Source: Paenibacillus silvisoli (GTDB taxonomy: Bacteria; Bacillota; Bacilli; Paenibacillales; Paenibacillaceae). Taken from it: 64,000 bases of DNA. The stretch covers positions 4,136,001 to 4,200,000 of the forward strand of contig NZ_CP133017.1 in NCBI RefSeq assembly GCF_030866765.1, read 5' to 3'. Positions within the stretch are counted from its first letter, which is position 1. Every line of letters starts with the position of its first letter. Below, one piece after another: positions 17,332 through 23,944 of the stretch. The notes beneath the pieces are model-generated. The model made no database searches. It saw nothing but the letters and a program-made list of their open reading frames with translations, and was not told where the DNA came from. Made by a program: the position numbers and the translations under genes.

Positions 17332-18204
17332 TTACTCTTTCAGCCCCGATGTCGACATCGTTTGAATGACCCTGCTCTGCGTAACGATAAAAACGATGAT
17401 CGGAACGGACATCATCAGCAGCGTCACGGCCGCCACAGGCCCCGTTCTGGCGATGCCGCCGCTCGCGATTTGGCCGAAAACGGCATCGACGGTACGCAGC
17501 TGCTCGCTGTAAATATACTTATGGCTCGTTACGGATCCGTTCGTCCACAAGCTTTGAAGCGAGAAAATAATGAGCGTCATCCATGCCGGCTTTACGATCG
17601 GCATGACGATCTTCCAGAAGATCCGGTACTCGGTAGCGCCGTCAATCTTGGCCGCTTCGATCAAAGCGTCCGGAATTTGCTCCATAAACTGCTTCATCAA
17701 GTACAGCCCTAGCGTCGAAGCGAAGGCCGGAAGCAGGATCGCCCAGTACGTATTGATCAGGCCGAGCCATGAAATCGTCATATAGTTCGGCACTTGCGTA
17801 ACGTAAGGCGTAAACATGAGCGACATCACGACCAGGCTGAACAGCGCGTTCCGGAACGGAAACTTCGCCTTCGCAAGCGAGTAGGCCGCCGCGGATGCGA
17901 TGATAACATGCCCGGTCGTGCCGACGATCGCGATAAAGAACGTATTGAACACGTACCGCGAGAACGGTACCCATGAGTCCGAGAAAATGTTGACCAAATC
18001 GGTGAAATTTTTGAAGCTCGGATTCCGTACGATGAATCTTGGCGGGAAGGCGAAGATTTCATCCAGCGGCATGAACGCCCGGTTGATCGTGTACACGAGA
18101 GGCAGCGACATGAACGCCGCGACGCCCGCAAGCAGCAGGAACAACAGAATGTCGACGGACCAAGAGCGATTCAGCCGTTTTTTCAATAAAAACTTGAGTG
18201 CCAA
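17332..18204 (-). CDS. Carbohydrate ABC transporter permease (MalG type), pair 2
   Basis: About 290 residues with six predicted membrane helices and the docking motif EAAKIDGATEYRIFWKIVMP. The final residues STSGLKE fit the usual MalG-type C-terminus. The start is uncertain: the TTG at 18204 has AGGTGA 8 bases upstream, whereas the GTG at 18216 overlaps the end of the upstream permease gene and has no ribosome site. It pairs with the MalF-type permease directly upstream. Confidence 0.87.
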   Translation of the reverse strand: MALKFLLKKRLNRSWSVDILLFLLLAGVAAFMSLPLVYTINRAFMPLDEIFAFPPRFIVRNPSFKNFTDLVNIFSDSWVPFSRYVFNTFFIAIVGTTGHVIIASAAAYSLAKAKFPFRNALFSLVVMSLMFTPYVTQVPNYMTISWLGLINTYWAILLPAFASTLGLYLMKQFMEQIPDALIEAAKIDGATEYRIFWKIVMPIVKPAWMTLIIFSLQSLWTNGSVTSHKYIYSEQLRTVDAVFGQIASGGIARTGPVAAVTLLMMSVPIIVFIVTQSRVIQTMSTSGLKE

Positions 18205-18208
18205 CGCC

Positions 18209-19126
18209 CTATTCACCTACTTTTCGAAGAAGCTTCTGCGTGATCATATTGGTCCCCATCATGATGGCGAACAGAATCGTCGCGATGGCCGACGCATACC
18301 CCATCTGGAATCGGATCGTTCCGTAATCGACCAAGTGAGTGACGATCGTATGAGCGGCATAGTCGACGCTCGGGAAGCCGATCATGTAGATCGAAATTTC
18401 CGCGACCGCGAAGGCCGACGTAATTTGAATGACCGCGCCGAACATCAGCTGCGGCCGCATCGCCGGAAGGGTAATGAACCACAGCTCCTGCCAGCGGTTG
18501 CGGATGCCGTCGATGGCTCCTGCTTCATAGAGAGAGCGGTCGACGTTTTGCAAGCCGGCGATGAACGCCAGAAAGGAAGTGCCAAGGCTCAGCCACAGCT
18601 GAACCATCATCAGAATCGGCAGCATGTAGCGGGGATCCTGCAGCCATTGGATCGGCTCCAGAATAAAGCCCCATTTGATCAGAAACGAGTTCATGTACCC
18701 GTAGGAGTCGCTGGAGAACAGCGTCTGCCAGATGAGATACGTGTTGCCCGCGATGGATGGCGCGTACAGAATGAGCGTCAGCACCGCTCTCACCTTCGGC
18801 GGCAGCTCGTTGATCAGCCATGCGAACAGGAAGCACGCGATATAGCTGATCGGCCCCGTAATGAATGCGAATAAGAACGTATTCTTAAGCGCAATGAGAA
18901 ACACGTCGTCTGCCACGAACAGGCGGGCGTAGTTATCCCAACCGACCCAACGCGGCATTTCAAGCATGTTGAAATACGTAAAGCTGAGCACGACCGACAT
19001 GAATACCGGTATGACCGTAAAAGTAAAGAACAGGATAAAAAAGGGAGCCAGCAAAACGAGCGCATGCTTGTTTTTGGCAAGCTCTCCCTTTATATATCGC
19101 AATCGCTTGATGGATAAGGCGTTCAT
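18209..19126 (-). CDS. Sugar ABC transporter permease (MalF type), pair 2
   Basis: A 305-residue permease with six membrane helices (the first near residues 22-45) and the docking motif EAGAIDGIRNRWQELWFITLP. It should form the membrane channel with the MalG-type protein encoded downstream. The ATG at 19126 has GAGGGG 7 bases upstream; the GTG at 19141 does not. The gene begins 11 bases after the stop of the CBM-fused binding protein, and so probably uses that protein as its substrate receptor. Confidence 0.88.
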   Translation of the reverse strand: MNALSIKRLRYIKGELAKNKHALVLLAPFFILFFTFTVIPVFMSVVLSFTYFNMLEMPRWVGWDNYARLFVADDVFLIALKNTFLFAFITGPISYIACFLFAWLINELPPKVRAVLTLILYAPSIAGNTYLIWQTLFSSDSYGYMNSFLIKWGFILEPIQWLQDPRYMLPILMMVQLWLSLGTSFLAFIAGLQNVDRSLYEAGAIDGIRNRWQELWFITLPAMRPQLMFGAVIQITSAFAVAEISIYMIGFPSVDYAAHTIVTHLVDYGTIRFQMGYASAIATILFAIMMGTNMITQKLLRKVGE

Positions 19127-19137
19127 CGAATATCCCC

Positions 19138-22089
19138 TCACTTCTTATAGGGAAGCTTGAATTCTTCTCTCTTTGCGCTGATCTCTTCATTCATCGCCCG
19201 AACGTAATCTTCCATCGTTTCGCGCGGATCGGCGCCTTGCACGACGACTTTCCGGAAGGCATTATCGATGTTGCGTCCGGTTAAGTACCCGCCCGGCACC
19301 TCCGGAATGCCTTTCGTCCATTTCATTTGCTCCATCAGCGTCTGAAGATCGCGGACTGGCCATGCCAGCTGCTGCAGCGCTTCGAGATTCGCCGTCGGAT
19401 AACGGGCCGACGTGCCGAGACGGACTTCCATATCCCGTCCGAACGCAAGCTGCGTCTCTTTGCTCGTCCACCATTTCATGAAGGACCATGCCGCGTCTTT
19501 GTTCTTCGTATGCTCGAACATGACGGCTGAGGTGCCTCCCGCTCCGACATCTCTGCGAACCGTGCCGTCCTGCTGCTTCGTGCCGGGAACGGGAACGAAG
19601 CCCCAAAGCCCTTTAATTTCGGGCGCGTAAACGGACAGCTTGTTGTACATCGTGTAGTCGACGATGCCGATCGGCATTTCGCCGGTACGGAACCGGTTGG
19701 CGAAGTCCGTCTGGATCGGAATCTTGTAGTTGACGTACAAGTCCGTCCATTTCTTGAATTGGCGAATCGCCGATTCTTCGTCCAAGCCGCTCGCTTGATC
19801 GCCGTCTTTGTAAAACTCGCCGTCGTTCTGGTAGAGCAGCATCGCGAAGGTCGGACTTGGCGGCAGCGTAATAATATCGGTCGTCGCCACGTCGTTGCCC
19901 TGCGCGTTCAGTCCCCGCTGCGGCAAGCCGAATTGAAGATTATGCTTTTGCAGCTCCGGAATGAGCGCATAAACGTCATCCCACGTTTGCGGCACTGGGA
20001 GCTTCAATTCGTCCTCCAAAATATCCTTCCGGTAAAACAATACCGGGAACGTAAGCTGCTCCGGCAATGCGAAGGAACCGCCGTTATAGTTATAAGGCAC
20101 CATCGCGCTTTCCGTAAATTGCGTGGCGGTAGCTTTGAAATCATCGAACACGGATAAGTCCTGCAGCGCATTCCGCGTCGCGAAGTTTACCGGCACCTCG
20201 TTGCCGACCTGCAGCGCCACGTCGGGTCCTTTGCCGGCAACCGTGGACGGAAGCAAAATATCGGCGGAAACAAGCTTCAAATTGACATGAATGCCTGTGT
20301 CGCGCGTGAAATTGTCATCCACGAGCCGTTTAATGATCTGCGCTTGGTCGCGTCCCGAGGTGACCCAGACGGAAATCGATTTCGAGCCTTCCTCGTCGCC
20401 GCTGAAATCGTCATAGTTCTCATAGAACGATGCCGCGAAAGACGCGACGCTGGACTTCATCGACTGCAGACGCGTCGCTTCCGCATTCGGAAGCTCAGCA
20501 CCCGGCGCCGAAACGATCAAATAATCGACGGCGATCGGCTGTTCGTTAATCATGAGCATCCAGGAGCCGAGCGCGCCGACGTTGCTCTTGAACGTATCGA
20601 TTCGGCTCGGTACCGTATCGGGGCGCTTGGCCATATCGGCCAGCTGATACGCGAGCGTATTCAGCAGCGCGGAACGATCGTTGCCGCCCTGTCCAGGCGC
20701 TTGGAGCATGCGCGCGATCGCGTAGAGACGTTCGCTTTCCTTGCTGAATAAGCCGGTCATCTCGGGAATGCGCTTCTCCAGCGCGTAATCGCGGAATTGA
20801 TCCGGCACGACGCCCGTAAAGCTGATGATTTTCCGGTACATCGCATTCAAGCTCAGAATGCTGTTCTCCACCGTCCGAAGCACCGGCGCCAGCTCGCCCA
20901 GCGTTACTTCCAGCCGGATCCTGTGCTTGCCGGCCGTCATATAAAACTGATATGGCGTTGCGGCATCTTTGCCCAGCACCTTCATCTGCCATTCGCTCGC
21001 GTATGCGAAGCCGATCCGCTGCGCCTCCTTGAACGGAACGGCGCCGTCGATCGTCAGCGTCCGGAGCGCGGACATGTCTGTCAAATAATTTTGCCGGTTT
21101 TTGAAGGCGATCTGATATAAACCGTCCTTCGGCGCTTCGACTTCCCATTCTATCCACTGGCCCGGCATGCGCCATGTCCATCCGCCCATTGCGTTGTTGC
21201 GCAGCTTCGATGCGTGGAACGGTTCGATAGCCGGATCTGAGCGGTCGTTGTAAGGAAGGAGCATCGGCGTCGATTTCAGCGACGACGCTTCCCCTTGGAT
21301 TTTCAAAAAGGAGCCTTCCGCGGGCTTATAGCCCTTCTCTTGGTACTGCTTCGCCAGTTCGTCGTACGTGATCGGATTAACCGGCTTCGTCAGCGTCAAA
21401 TAATCGATGACAAGCGGTTCCCTGCTGGAGGTCAGCGTCACTTCATGCTTGCCCGCGCTGAAATAAAAGAGGTACGGCTGTTCATAGTAGCCTTGCGCAT
21501 CCCGGAACGCCGTCTCCTGCCACATCGGAACTTCGACCTGCTTCGGCGTCAAGTCGTTGCCGCGGTCGTCGCGGTCGAACGACGCCTTCTCATCCTTCCA
21601 AATCCGGCTGAAAATCAGGCTTCTCGCTTCGCTGAACGGTGTCTCGCCGTCAATCAGCAGCCCCCGTTCGATATCCGATTCCTTGCCTTTGACCGTAAAA
21701 TATTTCATGCCGATTTGGTACATCCCGCTCTGCTTCACATCGAAGGCCCACGTGATCGAGCCCGCATCGCCCGTCATCACCGCTTCCCCTTGCTCGCCTT
21801 CATAGTTGCTCACAATAGAGACATCCATGCCGTTTGCGGCGGTATAGCTTTCGGCTTCGATACGGATCGGCGAGTCTTGCACCGGCTCTCCTTGATGCTT
21901 CGATGCGTATTCATCGTAGCTTCCTTTCTTGAAGGAAGCCGACAGCTTCGAAAGGCTTGCGGTGTCGAGCGGCCGGTCCTCGGCTGACGCCGGATGGCCG
22001 GCTCCCCCGCCGAAGAGCGAGGCTCCGACAATAACGATCGCGCACAAGACGACAAGAATCGAAATCAATTTGACATAGGATCGCTTCAT
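19138..22089 (-). CDS. Solute-binding protein fused to two N-terminal carbohydrate-binding-like domains
   Basis: A 983-residue exported protein, roughly twice the normal size of a sugar-binding lipoprotein. After a hydrophobic N-terminal segment (residues about 8-28) come two beta-sandwich regions of the CBM6/CBM35 kind (about 70-230 and 255-410, each beginning with an IRIEAESY or LKIQGEAS motif and ending in a strand with VIDYLTL or related). A helical linker follows, and from about residue 570 a type-1 solute-binding domain (SVWVTSGRDQAQIIKRLVDD, GPDVALQVGNEVP, TWDDVYALIPEL, GTSAVMFEHTKNKDAAWSF, each shortened). No clear lipobox is visible; the N-terminal helix may anchor it. The ATG at 22089 has GAGGGG just upstream. 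Confidence 0.8.
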   Translation of the reverse strand: MKRSYVKLISILVVLCAIVIVGASLFGGGAGHPASAEDRPLDTASLSKLSASFKKGSYDEYASKHQGEPVQDSPIRIEAESYTAANGMDVSIVSNYEGEQGEAVMTGDAGSITWAFDVKQSGMYQIGMKYFTVKGKESDIERGLLIDGETPFSEARSLIFSRIWKDEKASFDRDDRGNDLTPKQVEVPMWQETAFRDAQGYYEQPYLFYFSAGKHEVTLTSSREPLVIDYLTLTKPVNPITYDELAKQYQEKGYKPAEGSFLKIQGEASSLKSTPMLLPYNDRSDPAIEPFHASKLRNNAMGGWTWRMPGQWIEWEVEAPKDGLYQIAFKNRQNYLTDMSALRTLTIDGAVPFKEAQRIGFAYASEWQMKVLGKDAATPYQFYMTAGKHRIRLEVTLGELAPVLRTVENSILSLNAMYRKIISFTGVVPDQFRDYALEKRIPEMTGLFSKESERLYAIARMLQAPGQGGNDRSALLNTLAYQLADMAKRPDTVPSRIDTFKSNVGALGSWMLMINEQPIAVDYLIVSAPGAELPNAEATRLQSMKSSVASFAASFYENYDDFSGDEEGSKSISVWVTSGRDQAQIIKRLVDDNFTRDTGIHVNLKLVSADILLPSTVAGKGPDVALQVGNEVPVNFATRNALQDLSVFDDFKATATQFTESAMVPYNYNGGSFALPEQLTFPVLFYRKDILEDELKLPVPQTWDDVYALIPELQKHNLQFGLPQRGLNAQGNDVATTDIITLPPSPTFAMLLYQNDGEFYKDGDQASGLDEESAIRQFKKWTDLYVNYKIPIQTDFANRFRTGEMPIGIVDYTMYNKLSVYAPEIKGLWGFVPVPGTKQQDGTVRRDVGAGGTSAVMFEHTKNKDAAWSFMKWWTSKETQLAFGRDMEVRLGTSARYPTANLEALQQLAWPVRDLQTLMEQMKWTKGIPEVPGGYLTGRNIDNAFRKVVVQGADPRETMEDYVRAMNEEISAKREEFKLPYKK

Positions 22090-22110
22090 AGTTCCCCTCA
22101 CAACAACGAA

Positions 22111-22154
22111 ACCCCTAAATCGTTCGATTCAACAAACAACGCCGATTTAGGGGT
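22111..22154 (-). terminator. Intercistronic hairpin after the first binding-protein gene
   Basis: A 12-bp stem (ACCCCTAAATCG / CGATTTAGGGGT) encloses a 20-base loop, followed by GTTTCGTT rather than a clean T run on the minus strand. It lies between the two binding-protein genes and may attenuate or stabilise the mRNA so that the first binding protein is made in excess. Confidence 0.6.
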
Positions 22155-22189
22155 CCGTTCAAATTACATGAAGAATGATTGCGTTAGCG

Positions 22190-23620
22190 TTACTTCGAGT
22201 CCGCTTGCAGCTTCGCAATGCCCGATTCGAATTGGCTCTTGATTTTCTCGACCGCCGTTGCCGGAGCGACTTTGCCTTCCGTAATATCCTTCAGCACGCC
22301 GTCGACCAGCTTATCCGCATCCGGGATCGCGATGTAGCTGCCCGCGTAGCCGATCTTGTCGTACATTTGCGTACGCGTATCAAGCGCTTCCGGCGTGAAT
22401 TGGTTTTTCCAGCCTTCGACCGCCAGCTCTTTAAGCTTGCCGCCCAAGCTGATTTCGTCCATGATTTTCATGGCGACTTCCGGATGCTTGGAGTATTTGG
22501 AAACCATGTACATGTTGCCGTATGGCGTATAGGACGTGTAATCGGATGCGTTAGGCGCTTTCGGGAAGAAGACGTAGCCGAGCTCCGTATCCTTCATGTT
22601 GTCCTTCAGGCCGCCAAGCTCCCAGCTGAATCCGCCGTACATGACGCCTTTGCCCGCGATAAACGCTTTGTCGTTGCCGTCCTGCGGCGCCGGCTGGATG
22701 ATCGACTTGTCGACATTGTACATGTCCGAAACGAGCTGCAAGCCTTGAAGCGTGTTCGCGCTGTCCATGTTGAACTTCATATTGCCGTTCTCGTCTTGAT
22801 CATAGGAGCCTTTGTTGCCGTAAACGAACTGCGACGTACTTACTTTCAGGTCGCCGATGAAGCCGAATACGTCCGTTTTGCCGTCGCCGTCCGAATCCTT
22901 CGTTGCGGCCTTGGCCAGCTCGCGGAACTTATCCCATGTCCAGTTGCCGCTCTTCTGCAGTTCATACGGATCTTCAATGCCCAGCTGTTGAACGAGCTTC
23001 TTATTATAGAAGATACCGTATGGCGATGGAGGGGAATCGATGAAGCCGTATTGCTTGCCTTGGAAGGAGCCGCCGGCTTTCATCCAGGAAATATATTTCG
23101 GATCGCTCAGATCCAGCATATCGTCGATCGGAAGAATGAAGCCTTTGTTAACAAGGCTAGGGAACGACCAGAACAGCTCCAGCACGACGACGTCCGCGAA
23201 CGGATCGCCGGCCAGCGACGTTGTCGTCAGATTCTCGACGTATTTGCCGTAATCGCCGAACTTCACGAATTCGATTTTGCAATTATACTTTTTCTCCGCC
23301 GCTTCGATGAGCGCGATTTGCTCGTCTTCAGCCGGTCCGCGGTCTTTCTCTTCCAGTAGACGCGGGTCCGCGCCGTCCCACCAGAGACCGATTTTTACGG
23401 TTGCGCCCTGCAAATCCGACGCGTTCTCGGCCGGAGCCTCTTCTGTGTTCGTCGCCGTATTCGTCGTGTTGGCAGCATTCGTTGCCGTCTCTGTATTTGC
23501 TGCACCTTCATTTGCCGTGTTACCCGTATTTTCATTCTTGCTGCTACAACCTACCATGGAGAAAGCCACGATTAATGCTGCTGCCGAGATCAACAAATTG
23601 CGTGAACGCTTGTGTTGCAT
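22190..23620 (-). CDS. Sugar ABC transporter substrate-binding lipoprotein
   Basis: A 476-residue lipoprotein: signal peptide with the lipobox MVGC (Cys at about residue 25), an Asn/Thr/Ala-rich spacer to about residue 70, then a type-1 extracellular solute-binding domain (VKIGLWWDGADPRLLEEKD, ADVVVLELFWSFPSLV, GVMYGGFSWELGG, YTPYGNMYMVSKYSKHPEVA, each shortened). It captures an unknown oligosaccharide for one of the two permease pairs downstream. AAAGGGGAGG lies 9 bases before the ATG at 23620; the frame extends upstream without a ribosome site. The promoter region is given separately. Confidence 0.88.
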   Translation of the reverse strand: MQHKRSRNLLISAAALIVAFSMVGCSSKNENTGNTANEGAANTETATNAANTTNTATNTEEAPAENASDLQGATVKIGLWWDGADPRLLEEKDRGPAEDEQIALIEAAEKKYNCKIEFVKFGDYGKYVENLTTTSLAGDPFADVVVLELFWSFPSLVNKGFILPIDDMLDLSDPKYISWMKAGGSFQGKQYGFIDSPPSPYGIFYNKKLVQQLGIEDPYELQKSGNWTWDKFRELAKAATKDSDGDGKTDVFGFIGDLKVSTSQFVYGNKGSYDQDENGNMKFNMDSANTLQGLQLVSDMYNVDKSIIQPAPQDGNDKAFIAGKGVMYGGFSWELGGLKDNMKDTELGYVFFPKAPNASDYTSYTPYGNMYMVSKYSKHPEVAMKIMDEISLGGKLKELAVEGWKNQFTPEALDTRTQMYDKIGYAGSYIAIPDADKLVDGVLKDITEGKVAPATAVEKIKSQFESGIAKLQADSK

Positions 23621-23670
23621 GTTGTTTGTCCTCCCCTTTTGAATAGAAAATGGTTTACACCGCATGAAAT

Positions 23671-23766
23671 TGATATATCTAACTGTCATTTATTAGATAT
23701 ACCCTTCCATTGGTTGCGTTTTCATTTTATAACTAATGGTCTCATTTGTAAATACTGAATATATCT
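23671..23766 (-). promoter_or_regulatory. Promoter with operator-like sites and a CcpA cre site
   Basis: On the minus strand TTTACA (23747-23752) and TATAAA (23726-23731) are 15 bases apart. An AGATATATTC motif (23757-23766) ends four bases upstream of the -35 box, exactly as at the CBM9 promoter, and further copies lie at 23695-23703 and 23671-23680 in the leader. Directly after the -10 box, 23710-23725 reads ATGAAAACGCAACCAA, which fits the cre consensus WTGNAANCGNWNNCAW at every position. Catabolite repression by CcpA and repression by the local regulator are therefore likely. Confidence 0.65.
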
Positions 23767-23842
23767 TTTTAACACAAATTTAAGCAAATCACTCCAATAC
23801 AAGCCGATAACCTACTTTTTCGCACGTTATCGCGGTGATGTA

Positions 23843-23885
23843 AGTATATCTTTTGACTTATAACATGATCATTATATCTAACATC
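23843..23885 (-). promoter_or_regulatory. Possible distal promoter or operator cluster
   Basis: The gene-free stretch 23621-23944 has, besides the promoter at 23726-23752, two more motif copies: AGTATATCTT at 23843-23852 and ATTATATCTA at 23871-23880. The latter contains TATAAT on the minus strand with no clear -35 box. They may be extra regulator sites or a weak distal promoter. The rest of the stretch is AT-rich and shows nothing else. Confidence 0.35.
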
Positions 23886-23896
23886 GAAAATGGCAC

Positions 23897-23930
23897 GAAA
23901 AAACACCTCCGCCATATCTGGCAGAGGTGT
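23897..23930 (-). terminator. Terminator of the SLH glycosidase gene
   Basis: The stem ACACCTC / GAGGTGT, extended inside by GCCA / TGGC, is followed on the minus strand by six T. It lies 15 bases past the stop codon of the SLH-protein gene. Confidence 0.85.
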
Positions 23931-23944
23931 CCATTAAAGATATA

